Of a DNA stretch of 64,000 nucleotides, positions 8,359-18,103 are shown one piece after another. Numbering within the stretch: the first letter of the stretch is position 1; the number at the start of each line of letters is the position of its first letter. The notes under the pieces are model-generated. The model ran no database searches and was not told the DNA's origin. It saw nothing but the letters and a program-made list of their open reading frames with translations. The stretch is from Acinetobacter apis (GTDB lineage Bacteria > Pseudomonadota > Gammaproteobacteria > Pseudomonadales > Moraxellaceae): positions 930,001-994,000 of the forward strand of contig NZ_FZLN01000001.1 of the NCBI RefSeq assembly GCF_900197575.1, in the 5' to 3' direction. A program made the translations under genes and the position numbers.

Positions 8359-8991
8359 ATGACGGGATTTTCCATCTCTATGGATCGGATACCAAAAGAA
8401 AGTCTGATACAAGCTGAGTGTAATGATATTCCGAATGAAAAACGGTTGGCGTTTTTTATGCAAGAAGTCACAGGCCGTGCCTTGGTTATGATGGAATCTG
8501 CAACAGGTCAGCAAGATATTGCAATGGATTTGGTGCAAGAGTCTTTTATCTCGTTATATAAATCATATGCCAACAAAACCACCAATGAGTGGTATCCCCT
8601 GTTTTACACCATCTTAAACAACAAACTTCAAGATTTTCGACGTAAAGAACAACGCAGTTTTAAGAATTTTTCTTTTTTCAAGAAAAAAGAAACCATTGAT
8701 GACGATGATGAACTTGAAATTGTCGATGAATATAACCTTGACCCATCGGATATTCTCACTCATCACCTGACGTTAGAAGAAATTCAAACTGCGATACAGC
8801 AACTGCCTGCGCGACAACAACAGGCATTTACTTTACGTGCATGGGAAGGCTTTAGTACGCAAACGACTGCAGAAATTATGAATTGTACCGAAGGCAGTGT
8901 GAAAACACATTATCATCGTGCGATTCAGAATTTAAAAGCCGCACTCTCCCACCTCAACCCAACTGCTGGAGAATTCTCTGATGAATCATAA
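8359..8991 (+). CDS. Sigma-70 family (ECF-like) RNA polymerase sigma factor
   Basis: 210-aa two-domain sigma factor. The ATG at 8359 is preferred over the TTG at 8347, as AGGTGG lies 3-9 nt upstream. Region 2 spans about residues 30-95 (QDIAMDLVQESFISLYKSY and the DFRRKEQR helix). Region 4 spans about 135-195, with the helix-turn-helix LPARQQQAFTLRAWEGFSTQTTAEIMNCTEGSVKTHYHRAIQNLK. A long acidic linker (about 112-125) separates them. The gene overlaps the next by 11 nt. The role of the following membrane protein as anti-sigma factor is inferred from the arrangement only. Confidence 0.9.
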   Translation: MTGFSISMDRIPKESLIQAECNDIPNEKRLAFFMQEVTGRALVMMESATGQQDIAMDLVQESFISLYKSYANKTTNEWYPLFYTILNNKLQDFRRKEQRSFKNFSFFKKKETIDDDDELEIVDEYNLDPSDILTHHLTLEEIQTAIQQLPARQQQAFTLRAWEGFSTQTTAEIMNCTEGSVKTHYHRAIQNLKAALSHLNPTAGEFSDES

Positions 8992-9313
8992 GGATGCGAA
9001 CTTCACAAAGGATATTACCCAAAAACTAGACACCTTGGCTAAAGCACACAAAAATACGCCATTGGTCATGGACTATGTTCTTACTGAAGTCTATAAACCC
9101 AAAAGAAGTTACTATGTCAAAGCCATGGGTTTTGCAATTGCAGCAGCAATTGCAGGAATTATTGCTTTACCGCATGCGCTTAATTTCAAAAATGAAGAAC
9201 ATAATAATGCACAAATTGCAGTAACCAATCCAAGTAAGCTTTCACCACAAATGGTTGAAGATCTAGAAATGGTCATGGTATTGGGTGAGGATAGTCATAG
9301 CCATGGAAGCTAA
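8981..9313 (+). CDS. Small single-pass membrane protein, candidate anti-sigma factor (DUF3619-like)
   Basis: 110-aa protein with a cytoplasmic N-terminal half, one transmembrane helix (about residues 48-65, AMGFAIAAAIAGIIALPHAL) and a periplasmic tail of about 45 residues. Its ATG overlaps the sigma gene by 11 nt and is preceded by GGAG at 8968-8971. The next gene starts inside its 3' end, so all three are co-translated. Size, topology and position between an ECF sigma factor and a DUF3106 protein match a known sigma/DUF3619/DUF3106 arrangement. I cannot confirm the family by eye, and no zinc-binding anti-sigma motif is present. Confidence 0.7.
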   Translation: MNHKDANFTKDITQKLDTLAKAHKNTPLVMDYVLTEVYKPKRSYYVKAMGFAIAAAIAGIIALPHALNFKNEEHNNAQIAVTNPSKLSPQMVEDLEMVMVLGEDSHSHGS

Positions 9314-9716
9314 AAGAATTGTCTTTGCATGTTGCACATTGGCATTTTTACAAACCAGTTTCGCTGGTTTTTGGCCGTTCTCAAGCCAAGATGCACACTC
9401 AATGTCAGAAGACGGTTGGAACGAACTCAACCCACAACAACAAGATGTGCTGCTTCAACATTATCAAAATTTAAAAGAAATTCCTGAGAGTCAACGGATG
9501 ACACTCAAGCAACGGATGGATTGGTTTACTCAACTCTCTGAAGCAGACCAACAAAAAATGCGTGATGCATGGCAAAAAATGAATACAGAACAACGAAAAA
9601 AATTACGTAAACTGATGGATCAAGCAGAAACTAAAGCTGAACGTGACCAAATTCGAAACGAATATATTCAAAAATACTTGCCTAATGATCAGGCTGAAAC
9701 TCCCCCTACCTCATAA
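9303..9716 (+). CDS. Exported DUF3106 domain protein
   Basis: 137-aa secreted protein. The ATG at 9303 gives a classic signal peptide (EAKR, a hydrophobic core, then TSFAG, cleavage near SFA-G). The in-frame GTG at 9285 is less likely because it makes an awkward n-region. The mature part is Gln/Lys/Met-rich and helical: WNELNPQQQDVLLQHYQNLK, then repeating MRDAWQKMNTEQRKKLR. This is typical of DUF3106, whose heptads loosely recall Spy/CpxP-like periplasmic proteins. It is the third gene of the sigma-factor operon. Function unknown. Confidence 0.78.
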   Translation: MEAKRIVFACCTLAFLQTSFAGFWPFSSQDAHSMSEDGWNELNPQQQDVLLQHYQNLKEIPESQRMTLKQRMDWFTQLSEADQQKMRDAWQKMNTEQRKKLRKLMDQAETKAERDQIRNEYIQKYLPNDQAETPPTS

Positions 9717-9721
9717 TTGAA

Positions 9722-10435
9722 TTATTGGCTTTGTTTATACTCATCAATCAATGCATAAATCTGTCTGAGCGTCGAACCTGAAAGTTTTGTACGCTCACCT
9801 TTTAGCAAATTCTCTAGACGATCTAGCATCTGTAATAAAAGTGATGCCTGATGTGGTCCATGCTCTAATAAATAATCTACAATTTGTGGATCAAGTACCA
9901 CTCCACGTCGGCACAATACTGAATGTACAAGTTCATAGCGATCCTCATACAAACTGCCATTCGGTAATCTTGCGCTGACTGCTTGAGTTAAACGTGACTG
10001 TAAATCTGGTAACTCAAGCTTCAACTCAATTGGTGCATAACGCGAGGAGAAAATTAGCTGTCCACCAAATTGGTTATTGTGATTAATTAAATGAAAGACT
10101 GCTTTTTGCCAGTGTTTTACACCGCTAATGGCTTCAATATCATCTAAAGCCACTAAATCACACTGCTCTAATGCATTAATTGCTTCAATCGGTGCATCAA
10201 GCAGTTCAAGTAATGACACTTGAACTGCACTTTTGCCTAACTCAAGATAAGACTCACAAATCGCAGACAATAAATGGCTTTTTCCTGTTCCTGCTTCGCC
10301 ATACAGATAAAAGCGACTAATCAATCCAGCATGAAGCTGCCGAATACCATCAACAATTTCGCTCCAACCCGGACCTGAAAAATCACTGATTTGGGCATCA
10401 AGTTGAGGTTCAATTTGAAGTTGTAATTGACGCAT
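9722..10435 (-). CDS. hda: Hda, regulatory inactivator of DnaA
   Basis: AAA+ protein of 237 aa related to DnaA domain III. With the DNA-loaded sliding clamp it stimulates hydrolysis of DnaA-ATP and limits re-initiation of replication. The N-terminal clamp-binding motif QLQLQI is at residues 3-8. Walker A GEAGTGKSH is at about 46-54, Walker B is LVALDDIEAI, and sensor 1 is IFSSRYAP. It lies 13 nt after perM, the classic perM-hda order. It converges on the DUF3106 gene with only 5 nt between stops and no terminator visible. Confidence 0.93.
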   Translation of the reverse strand: MRQLQLQIEPQLDAQISDFSGPGWSEIVDGIRQLHAGLISRFYLYGEAGTGKSHLLSAICESYLELGKSAVQVSLLELLDAPIEAINALEQCDLVALDDIEAISGVKHWQKAVFHLINHNNQFGGQLIFSSRYAPIELKLELPDLQSRLTQAVSARLPNGSLYEDRYELVHSVLCRRGVVLDPQIVDYLLEHGPHQASLLLQMLDRLENLLKGERTKLSGSTLRQIYALIDEYKQSQ

Positions 10436-10448
10436 AAAAGAGGATTAC

Positions 10449-11657
10449 CTATTTTTTCTGATCAGTTTTTTCAACATCAGAAGATGAATCTGATGCCTGC
10501 TTTGGTGTATTGATTTGGATATCCACATCAACATTGTCTGATTTAACGCTCAAGCGTTGCGGCTCATCATTGTTGTGTATCAATTTATGGTTATACCCAT
10601 ATAAATTAGAATTTTCATAAAAGTCTCGCACATGTTTCAATAATACAACAATCACTGCAGCAACAGGCAATGCAATCAGCATTCCTAAAATACCACCAAG
10701 TTGTGCACCTGCTAATACTGCAAAAACCACAGCCACAGGTGACAATCCAATTTTATCACCAAGTAAGAAAGGTTGTAGAATATATCCTTCAATGGCTTGT
10801 CCAACCATAAAGACCACGCCCACTAATATAAGCTGCATCCAATCTAAACCAAACTGAAAGAACGTCGCTGCCACCGCAGAGACAATACCCACACCAAAAC
10901 CTAAATAAGGAATAATACTCGCAAGCCCTGCAATCATCCCAATAATTAAGCCGACCTCTAAGCCAATCAGTTGTAAGCCCACAGCATATACCGTGCCAAG
11001 TAAAATCATAACCAAAAATTGCCCTTTAACAAAAGCACGCAATACGCTATGACACTCGCTCACAATCTGTAAGGTAATTTTTTCATAAGGACGAGGCACT
11101 AAACGGCGCATCTGAACCAGCATTCTCTGCCAATCGAGCAAAAAGTAAAATGAGATGATTGGAATTAGAACCACCGTTCCACCCAGCTGGATAAAATTAA
11201 GCCCCGATTGTGCTAAACGTAACACCAACGACTGAATGCTATCAACGCTATAATTGGTTTGAATATATTGCATTAACGTGTCAGAAATTTGGTTGGTGTC
11301 AATGGACATACGTTCAACATTAAATGTATGCGCAGCCCAAGGAAATACTGTGTGATTAATCCAATGAATGACACCAGGAATACTGTCTCTTGCATACACC
11401 ACTTGCTTCCATGCCAACGGAATAATATACCAAACCGCAACCACAACACCAAGACCAATACCGATAAAGACAATACTGGTTGACAACCAACGTGGTAGCC
11501 CAAGTTTTGATAACTTCATGACTAAACCGCTAAAGAGGTACGCAATGACAAATGCTGCAAAAAACGGAATGACAACTGGTTTTAATATATATAACAACCA
11601 AATAAATAAGCTTAAACCAGCTAAAATAAAAATTCGACTTAATGTACGATCACCCAT
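10449..11657 (-). CDS. perM: AI-2E/PerM family membrane transporter
   Basis: 402-aa polytopic membrane protein of the AI-2 exporter (AI-2E, TqsA/PerM) family. I chose the ATG at 11657 (MGDRTLSR); an in-frame start at 11735 would add 26 residues that run into the purM promoter. The usual architecture is visible: helices at about residues 7-50, a soluble stretch, and a cluster of helices at about 200-345 with the family motif GLASIIPYLGFGVGIVSA. The C-terminal tail is polar (SDVEKTDQKK). Substrate is unknown. It is the promoter-proximal gene of the perM-hda pair. Confidence 0.85.
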   Translation of the reverse strand: MGDRTLSRIFILAGLSLFIWLLYILKPVVIPFFAAFVIAYLFSGLVMKLSKLGLPRWLSTSIVFIGIGLGVVVAVWYIIPLAWKQVVYARDSIPGVIHWINHTVFPWAAHTFNVERMSIDTNQISDTLMQYIQTNYSVDSIQSLVLRLAQSGLNFIQLGGTVVLIPIISFYFLLDWQRMLVQMRRLVPRPYEKITLQIVSECHSVLRAFVKGQFLVMILLGTVYAVGLQLIGLEVGLIIGMIAGLASIIPYLGFGVGIVSAVAATFFQFGLDWMQLILVGVVFMVGQAIEGYILQPFLLGDKIGLSPVAVVFAVLAGAQLGGILGMLIALPVAAVIVVLLKHVRDFYENSNLYGYNHKLIHNNDEPQRLSVKSDNVDVDIQINTPKQASDSSSDVEKTDQKK

Positions 11658-11734
11658 GGTCTTCGCCTGTTGAAATAATTGAATATTTTTAAGGATTATT
11701 TGCTTTAAGATAACATTTTGCAGGATAAATAACA

Positions 11735-11761
11735 TTACAGTTTCGTATATTAGGGTATAAT
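11735..11761 (+). promoter_or_regulatory. Probable sigma-70 promoter of purMN
   Basis: A consensus -10 TATAAT at 11756-11761 lies 28 nt before the purM ATG. Upstream TTACAG (11735-11740, 15-bp spacing) or CATTAC (11733-11738, 17-bp) could act as a weak -35. Ribosome binding site GGAG is at 11776-11779. No purine-repressor palindrome is evident. Confidence 0.5.
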
Positions 11762-11789
11762 CTGCTGGGCAAAGCGGAGACCTTCATAC

Positions 11790-12860
11790 ATGAGCAACTC
11801 GACTTCCAACCAAAACACCCCATTAAGTTATAAAGATGCAGGCGTAGACATCCAAGCGGGTGATGCACTTGTTCATCGCATCAAATCTGTCGCAAAACGC
11901 ACCACTCGTCCTGAAGTCATGGGCGGCCTAGGTGGTTTTGGTGCATTATGCAAAATTCCTAAAGGGTATGAATCCCCTGTTCTCGTCTCTGGTACAGATG
12001 GCGTTGGCACCAAATTACGCTTGGCGTTAAATTTCAATAAACATGACACCATTGGACAAGATCTAGTTGCAATGTGTGTGAATGATCTTTTAGTTTGTGG
12101 TGCAGAACCATTATTCTTCTTAGATTATTATGCAACAGGTCATCTCAATGTAGATGTTGCAGCTGATGTTGTTACAGGCATTGGTAAAGGCTGTGAACTC
12201 GCTGGCTGTGCATTAGTTGGTGGTGAAACTGCTGAAATGCCAGGCATGTATGATGGCGAAGACTATGACCTTGCAGGCTTCTCAGTCGGCGTTGTCGAAG
12301 AAAGTCGCATTATTGATGGTAAAAAAGTAAAAGCAGGTGATGTATTAATTGGTGTAGCTTCATCAGGTGCTCATTCTAATGGATATTCATTACTGCGCAA
12401 AATTCTAGATGTTAAACATGTTGATTTAGATCAAATTGTTGATGGTCGTCCACTTGCTGACGTTATCATGGAACCAACGCGTATTTATGTGAAGCCGATT
12501 CTTGAGCTTTGCAAACAAGTTGATGTTCATGCCATGGCACATATTACAGGTGGTGGTTTACCAGGTAATTTACCACGTGTTTTACCAAATGGTGCACAAG
12601 CTGTCATTCATGAGTCATCATGGCAGTGGCCAACATTATTTACTTTGTTACAAGAACATGGTCAAGTTGAACAGTTTGAAATGTACCGTACATTCAACTG
12701 TGGCGTTGGCATGATCATTGTAGTTGACCAAAATGATGCTGAGAAAACGATTCAATTGCTCACTGAACAAGGTGAAAAAGCATGGCAAATTGGATTAATC
12801 CAAGATCATGCTGAATCTGTTGAAGGTGCTGACGAAAAATTACGCGTGATTTTTGAATGA
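11790..12860 (+). CDS. purM: Phosphoribosylformylglycinamidine cyclo-ligase (AIR synthetase)
   Basis: Fifth step of de novo purine synthesis: ATP-dependent ring closure of FGAM to AIR. 356 aa, the usual length. Conserved motifs are [16 protein letters not shown] at the N-terminus, [39 protein letters not shown] and [11 protein letters not shown] (ATP/phosphate binding), and [15 protein letters not shown] in the C-terminal domain. It overlaps purN by 4 nt (ATGA), giving translational coupling of the two steps, as in many gammaproteobacteria. Confidence 0.97.
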   Translation: MSNSTSNQNTPLSYKDAGVDIQAGDALVHRIKSVAKRTTRPEVMGGLGGFGALCKIPKGYESPVLVSGTDGVGTKLRLALNFNKHDTIGQDLVAMCVNDLLVCGAEPLFFLDYYATGHLNVDVAADVVTGIGKGCELAGCALVGGETAEMPGMYDGEDYDLAGFSVGVVEESRIIDGKKVKAGDVLIGVASSGAHSNGYSLLRKILDVKHVDLDQIVDGRPLADVIMEPTRIYVKPILELCKQVDVHAMAHITGGGLPGNLPRVLPNGAQAVIHESSWQWPTLFTLLQEHGQVEQFEMYRTFNCGVGMIIVVDQNDAEKTIQLLTEQGEKAWQIGLIQDHAESVEGADEKLRVIFE

Positions 12861-13486
12861 GAATAGCGGTTCTTGTTTCAGGTAGTGGCAGTAATCTACA
12901 AGCCTTACTCGATGCAAATTTATCGGGTGAGGTGGTTGGTGTAATATCTAATCGCTCTGATGCATATGCATTACAACGCGCAGCAAATGCCAATATAGCA
13001 ACCTGTGTTATTAAGCATTCTGCTTATCCTGAACGTACAACATTTGATGCAGCACTACATCAACAGCTGTTAGAATGGCAAGTTGATTTGGTGATATTGG
13101 CAGGTTTCATGCGTATATTGAGTGCGTCTTTTGTTCAACAATGGGAAGGAAAAATGTTAAACATTCACCCTTCTTTATTGCCAAAATATAAAGGCATGCA
13201 TACTCACCAACGTGCTTTAGATGCAGGTGATCGTACTCATGGCTGTACTGTTCACTTTGTGACTGCTGAATTAGATGCAGGACAAGCACTTGCACAAGGT
13301 GTATTAAATATACAGCCCAATGACACTGCTCAAACGCTTGCTGATCGTGTACATACAATTGAACACCATATCTATCCAATGGTGGTCGAATGGTTATGTT
13401 CAGGCCAAATGACGTATCAAGATGGCTTCATCACATATCATCAAGCCCCTTTTTCTGAACCTGAAATACTCTATTTTAATTCATAA
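12857..13486 (+). CDS. purN: Phosphoribosylglycinamide formyltransferase (GAR transformylase)
   Basis: Third step of purine synthesis: transfer of a formyl group from 10-formyl-THF to GAR. 209 aa. Motifs are [16 protein letters not shown] (phosphate loop), the catalytic region [22 protein letters not shown] (Asn and His) and the catalytic Asp in [14 protein letters not shown]. The start ATG overlaps the purM stop. The stop codon sits at the foot of a strong bidirectional terminator shared with the convergent sppA-like gene. Confidence 0.96.
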   Translation: MRIAVLVSGSGSNLQALLDANLSGEVVGVISNRSDAYALQRAANANIATCVIKHSAYPERTTFDAALHQQLLEWQVDLVILAGFMRILSASFVQQWEGKMLNIHPSLLPKYKGMHTHQRALDAGDRTHGCTVHFVTAELDAGQALAQGVLNIQPNDTAQTLADRVHTIEHHIYPMVVEWLCSGQMTYQDGFITYHQAPFSEPEILYFNS

Positions 13487-13516
13487 AAAAAGCGCATCAT
13501 TTGATGCGCTTTTTTT
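13487..13516. terminator. Bidirectional terminator between purN and the S49 peptidase gene
   Basis: The stem AAAAGCGCATCA / TGATGCGCTTTT (about 13487-13512) has T-runs on both strands (TTTTTTT on plus, the A-run on the other side). It serves purMN on plus and the peptidase gene on minus. Confidence 0.9.
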
Positions 13517-13521
13517 AGCGG

Positions 13522-14541
13522 TTATTTCAATTCAATCTGTGGGCTAGTGGTCCCAATCTCTTGTTTAATTGAACTCGTTACCCCTTGCCCAATGGTTGCA
13601 CCCATTTTACCTAGAAGCGCCTCAAATGGATTATGTTCCACCGTGTAATTCACGGTTTTTTCAATCTTCAATTGGCGCTTTAATGTTTCAAGATTACCAG
13701 CACGATCAGCAATACCGAGTTTAATCGCTTGCTCACCTGTCCAAAATAAACCTGAAAATACACTTGGATCTGCATTTTTGAGACGATCCCCTCGTCCTTG
13801 TTTTACTGCATCAATGAAATGTGTATGCACATTATCTAACAGGTTTTGTACATGTTGCTTTTGTGCAGGATTAACAGGTTTTGTCATACTTAAAATATCT
13901 TTATTGCTACCTGCAGTCAGCGTACGGTCTTCAACACCTAATTTTTGTGCTAAACCACTTACACCATAATTTGGCATAATGACGCCAATCGAGCCAACTA
14001 AGCTTGATGGATTCACCCAAATTTCTTGTGCAGCTGAAGCAATATAATATGCCCCTGATGCTCCAGTATCACCAATGACAGCATATACTTTTTTACTTGG
14101 GTATTGTGTCTTTAAGTAACGGATTTCTTGCCAAATATTGTCAGACTCTACAGGTGAACCACCAGGAGAATTAATATTTAAAACAATCGCTTGGCTATTT
14201 TTTGCAGAAAATGCATCTTTTAATGCTTCAATGGTGTCTTTACTGTTGACATCTTTTTCATCTGAACTAATAACACCTTGAATATCAATCACAGCAAGGT
14301 GATTTCCTACATTCGAACCTTTGGCTTTTTCTTCAGGATCAGAAATCGAGCATGTTCTTGCTAAAACACTCACAACCACAATAAATGATAATAAGCGAAA
14401 GAAAATTGACCAACGTCGCGCTCGCCTTTGTTCATTCACTGAAGCTAAAACAACCTTTTCAAGCAACTGCCATTCATTGCCTTTGTGTTCATTTGATTGA
14501 TTTGATTCTTGATTTTTTGGTTTTGGTGGCCAATCAGACAT
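13522..14541 (-). CDS. sppA: S49 family signal peptide peptidase (SppA, short type)
   Basis: 339-aa membrane-anchored serine protease that degrades cleaved signal peptides. A polar cytoplasmic N-terminus precedes one membrane helix (about residues 46-62, IFFRLLSFIVVVSVLAR). The protease domain has NINSPGGSPVESDNI, the nucleophile region GASGAYYIASAA (Ser) and NPSSLVGSIGVIM, where the catalytic Lys of the Ser-Lys dyad comes from a separate strand. The length is that of the single-domain 36K type, not the double-length E. coli SppA. It diverges from the acyltransferase gene. Confidence 0.9.
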   Translation of the reverse strand: MSDWPPKPKNQESNQSNEHKGNEWQLLEKVVLASVNEQRRARRWSIFFRLLSFIVVVSVLARTCSISDPEEKAKGSNVGNHLAVIDIQGVISSDEKDVNSKDTIEALKDAFSAKNSQAIVLNINSPGGSPVESDNIWQEIRYLKTQYPSKKVYAVIGDTGASGAYYIASAAQEIWVNPSSLVGSIGVIMPNYGVSGLAQKLGVEDRTLTAGSNKDILSMTKPVNPAQKQHVQNLLDNVHTHFIDAVKQGRGDRLKNADPSVFSGLFWTGEQAIKLGIADRAGNLETLKRQLKIEKTVNYTVEHNPFEALLGKMGATIGQGVTSSIKQEIGTTSPQIELK

Positions 14542-14668
14542 ACATCACACCCAAATAATTAAAGTCAATCTATTATATACGCTCCATCGATGAATACTGT
14601 TTAAATTCGATATTTTCCCTTATAATTATCGGTCTTAATAATAATTCAGATTGTATTACTGCCATATA

Positions 14669-15613
14669 ATGCCGAATCCTAGCTCTTTTACCTATAAGTT
14701 TCTTACTTTTATAAGCAAGCAACCGTTACAAATTACACGTGGTCTTGCGCGTTTGCTTGCAATGGTTGCAAATCATACACGTGTGGCCAAAACGGCAAAA
14801 GCTGCAGATCTTAATATTCGAATCGCCTTGCCTCATATTGAGACCACTGAGCGTGAACGGATTGTGAAAGAAGCGGTCAAAAATGAGCTCACCTCATATT
14901 TTGAATTTTTTAATGTATGGGGTTCAAGCAACAGTAAAAATATTTCGCGTGTTCACCATGTTGAAGGTGAACACTATTTTCATGATGCCATCGCGGCACA
15001 AAAAGGCTTAATTCTTTTGGTTCCCCATTTTGGCACATGGGAAATTATGAATGCATGGATTGCACAGCATAGTAAAATGACTATCATGTATAAACCCATC
15101 AAAAATGATGATGCTGATTTATTTGTGCGCCAAGCACGTAGCCGTGAAAATGCAACCTTAGTACCCACCAATGACAGTGGTATTCGTGCTATTTTCAAAG
15201 CGTTAAAACAAGGTGGTACAACTGTTATTTTGCCCGATCATACCCCCCATATTCATGGCAGTTTGGTCAATTACTTTAATGTACCTTTACATTCAAGCAA
15301 CTTGTCTGCCAAATTGGTACAAAAAACCAAAGCCACTGCATTATTTTTATATGCGATTCGTAATGACAATGCAGGATTTGATATGTATATCGAACCTGTG
15401 TCTGAAAAAATTTATGAATGTAGTGATATTGAGGGGACAACGATCATTCATGAATTAATTGAAGGTTTAATTCAAAAATATCCTGAGCATTATCATTGGA
15501 GTTATAAACGCTTTAAAGCACACCCTGAACTTCATGATATTTATACGTTATCAGAGGCAGATGCGCTCGCTAAAGTTGAACACGTCAAACAAACAAGTCA
15601 TTTATCATCGTAA
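14669..15613 (+). CDS. LpxL/LpxM-family lipid A acyltransferase
   Basis: Lysophospholipid acyltransferase superfamily protein (HtrB/LpxL/LpxM family). These enzymes transfer a secondary acyl chain onto lipid A at the inner membrane. The ATG at 14669 (314 aa) is preferred over a TTG at 14651; neither has a strong ribosome binding site. The catalytic H-x4-E motif is seen in VPHFGTWEIMNAW, and the substrate pocket motifs YKPIKN and VILPDHTPH follow. The C-terminus has HYHWSYKRFKAHP. Which acyl position it serves cannot be told by eye. It overlaps the convergent comEC by 9 nt. Confidence 0.85.
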   Translation: MPNPSSFTYKFLTFISKQPLQITRGLARLLAMVANHTRVAKTAKAADLNIRIALPHIETTERERIVKEAVKNELTSYFEFFNVWGSSNSKNISRVHHVEGEHYFHDAIAAQKGLILLVPHFGTWEIMNAWIAQHSKMTIMYKPIKNDDADLFVRQARSRENATLVPTNDSGIRAIFKALKQGGTTVILPDHTPHIHGSLVNYFNVPLHSSNLSAKLVQKTKATALFLYAIRNDNAGFDMYIEPVSEKIYECSDIEGTTIIHELIEGLIQKYPEHYHWSYKRFKAHPELHDIYTLSEADALAKVEHVKQTSHLSS

Positions 15614-18028
15614 CCACAGCTTCTCATCACGATAAAAACGTGGCTGTAGTGGATGCTTTTCCTCAGGCGTTATTTGAATACTGCCTGTTTCACTCGTCAC
15701 CCACAATGGAATGCGTAAATTTTCTAAGCGTTGCCGTACCTCTTGATGTGGGTGTCCATAACGATTTTGATAGCCAGCTGACGCAATCGCTACCTGAGGA
15801 TGGTAATGCTTCAGAAATTCAGTTGAGGAACTAAAACGGCTACCATGATGAGCCAACACCAATATATCAACAGGGAGTTTTGGATATTTCGTCATTAATA
15901 CCTGTTCAGCATTCTTCCCTGTATCGCCCATAATTAAGACATTCAATTGGTGGTCCGCATATTGATAATTTAAATACACCACACAAGAAGATTCATTTTT
16001 ACTGTTAGCTATTGGATTGTGATTCGGTTGTAATGGATATAAAAACTGTACATTTAGATCATCATAACGGAGAGATTGACCCGCATGACAAAATGAAAAT
16101 TTTGATTGCTCAGGAAACAGTACACTATTGTACTCATTGCTAATGACCTGACGAAAAGGAATCTTTTGCGAAATATGAGGAAAACTACCACTATGATCTA
16201 GATCATGATGAGTAAGAACCACCAAATCAAATTGTTTGACACCTTGTTGGATTAAAAATGGAAAAAGAACCTGCTCTGCAAGCGGTGCTGATGATGGAAA
16301 CTGACCTGCCAAATCAATCATTAAATAATGATGTGCTGTGCGTACAAAGATCGCTTGCCCTTGCCCAACATCCAATATATGTAATGAATAATCTGCTTTT
16401 TTGCTTGGCAAATAAATAATTACGAATGCAATCAAAGCATAACTTTTCGGTATACAGCCTCGAGGCAAAAAAAGAATTAAAATCGCAACAGCAAGGGCAA
16501 TAATTTGCCAAACATTCCATGCAGGTATGGTCATTTGAACAGCAAGTCGTTCAAGGACATCAAGCATAAACAACATGAAGTCGATAATACGACCAACCAA
16601 GCACCATATAAAATTTGCCAATGTAGGCTGTAAAACAAAAAGTACACCTGCAACAATACTGAGCGGAATCACAATTAAACTTAAATATGGAATGGCAATT
16701 AAATTGGCAAGGGGTGCTAACCATGAAAACTGATGAAAATAAAATAATGTGATAGGCAATAAAGCCAGAAAAATTTGGCATTGTGTCCATACTGATAACA
16801 AAAATAGCTGTTTAACTGTAATCCATAGGCTTTTATTTTCTTGATCTTGAAATATATTCTTACTCAGTTGATAAATTCGTATCAGCATAAAACATGCGAT
16901 ATAAGATAACCAGAATGCTGCAGATAGCACCTGTAATGGATCAATCAACAATAGAATTGATGCACTCAGCAATACAACACTCAGTGCATTTAAGCGATAT
17001 TTAAAGTATATGCTAAGACTTAAAATGAGTAATATTAACCAAGTTCGAAGTGCAGGCACTTCAAAACCCACAAAAATACCATAGAAAAGAGCAGCCAATA
17101 GCATAGGCGCCATCATGACATAAGGTTTGGGGTATTTGAGATACAATGTAGGCTGAACAATGCGAATAATACGCTGAAGAGAAAAGCACAATAGCACGGC
17201 AAAAATTAAAATATGTGGTCCAGAAATTGCCAATAAATGACCTAAACCCAAGGCAGTAAATTGCTGTTTGGTTGGATTATTTAATAAGCTTTGGTCTCCT
17301 GTCAGTAACGCTAAAATTAACCCTTTATGTTGTACAGATTGATGTTTAAATGCTTGACGATAGTTAAATCGTTGCTGTTCAATGTAGATGACCAAACGAT
17401 GTAATATACCTTGATGCAACTGAACAAAAATTGGAAATTGTTGAGCCACAACGTGTGTTGAACGTTGTTCGACTTCGTCGATATGTAGTTGCCCCATTAC
17501 ATTTTGCTGTAAAGCAAAACGTTCTAAATCAAAAGCTGATGCTACAGCGTGACCATGAATTGGAGTCACTTGACCTTTTATTTTGTAATAGTGGCCTATT
17601 TTAAACGTCTGCAGAGGGTAATGTTTAATCGGAATCAAACTTTGCCAAGTCACTTGATCATGTTGTAAAGGACGATACACCTTAAACTGTTGCTGATAAA
17701 ACTGAGAATCGATACTTGATTGATTCATCTTGTCAACATAAACAATCACTTCCACAGACTGTGATGTGTTTACCCGCTTTGCCATCACATCATCAAGTGC
17801 GCGTTTTGCGTGCCACTGTGCAAGGCTTGTTGTCGAGATCAATATACAAATCATCGAAAGTACACGATATAAAGAAGATACTTTATGCTTAACGATAAGT
17901 GTATAAAAATAAGCAGCTGCACCGCCGCTCAATACGCTGATGCTCAGCCATAACGGCAGCATCAAAATATTGCATGTCCCCACAGCAGCATGCATTACAA
18001 TCCAAATAAGCATCAACACATAATGCAT
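15605..18028 (-). CDS. comEC: ComEC/Rec2 competence DNA-uptake channel
   Basis: 807-aa inner-membrane protein that conducts single-stranded DNA into the cytoplasm during natural transformation. An N-terminal membrane/OB region (DUF4131-like, about 1-220) precedes the competence domain with many helices. That domain begins at ILALLTGDQSLLNNPTKQQFTALGLGHLLAISGPHILIFA, continuing to about residue 540. A C-terminal metallo-beta-lactamase-like domain has VVLTHHDLDHSGSF and LAHHGSRFSSS. Full length with no frameshift, so the strain probably retains this part of transformation. Its stop overlaps the acyltransferase gene by 9 nt. Confidence 0.93.
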   Translation of the reverse strand: MHYVLMLIWIVMHAAVGTCNILMLPLWLSISVLSGGAAAYFYTLIVKHKVSSLYRVLSMICILISTTSLAQWHAKRALDDVMAKRVNTSQSVEVIVYVDKMNQSSIDSQFYQQQFKVYRPLQHDQVTWQSLIPIKHYPLQTFKIGHYYKIKGQVTPIHGHAVASAFDLERFALQQNVMGQLHIDEVEQRSTHVVAQQFPIFVQLHQGILHRLVIYIEQQRFNYRQAFKHQSVQHKGLILALLTGDQSLLNNPTKQQFTALGLGHLLAISGPHILIFAVLLCFSLQRIIRIVQPTLYLKYPKPYVMMAPMLLAALFYGIFVGFEVPALRTWLILLILSLSIYFKYRLNALSVVLLSASILLLIDPLQVLSAAFWLSYIACFMLIRIYQLSKNIFQDQENKSLWITVKQLFLLSVWTQCQIFLALLPITLFYFHQFSWLAPLANLIAIPYLSLIVIPLSIVAGVLFVLQPTLANFIWCLVGRIIDFMLFMLDVLERLAVQMTIPAWNVWQIIALAVAILILFLPRGCIPKSYALIAFVIIYLPSKKADYSLHILDVGQGQAIFVRTAHHYLMIDLAGQFPSSAPLAEQVLFPFLIQQGVKQFDLVVLTHHDLDHSGSFPHISQKIPFRQVISNEYNSVLFPEQSKFSFCHAGQSLRYDDLNVQFLYPLQPNHNPIANSKNESSCVVYLNYQYADHQLNVLIMGDTGKNAEQVLMTKYPKLPVDILVLAHHGSRFSSSTEFLKHYHPQVAIASAGYQNRYGHPHQEVRQRLENLRIPLWVTSETGSIQITPEEKHPLQPRFYRDEKLWLR

Positions 18029-18045
18029 AAAAGTGACTTATGACA

Positions 18046-18080
18046 CAAATTATAAAATTAAAGCCCACAATGTGGACTTT
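18046..18080 (-). terminator. Terminator of the lolF-lolD operon
   Basis: On the minus strand the stem AAAGTCCAC / GTGGGCTTT (18080-18072 with 18068-18060, one G-T wobble) has a 3-nt loop and is followed by AATTTTAT. It lies 24 nt past the lolD stop. Confidence 0.7.
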
Positions 18081-18103
18081 AACAAGTCTTTCTTTTATTT
18101 ATT

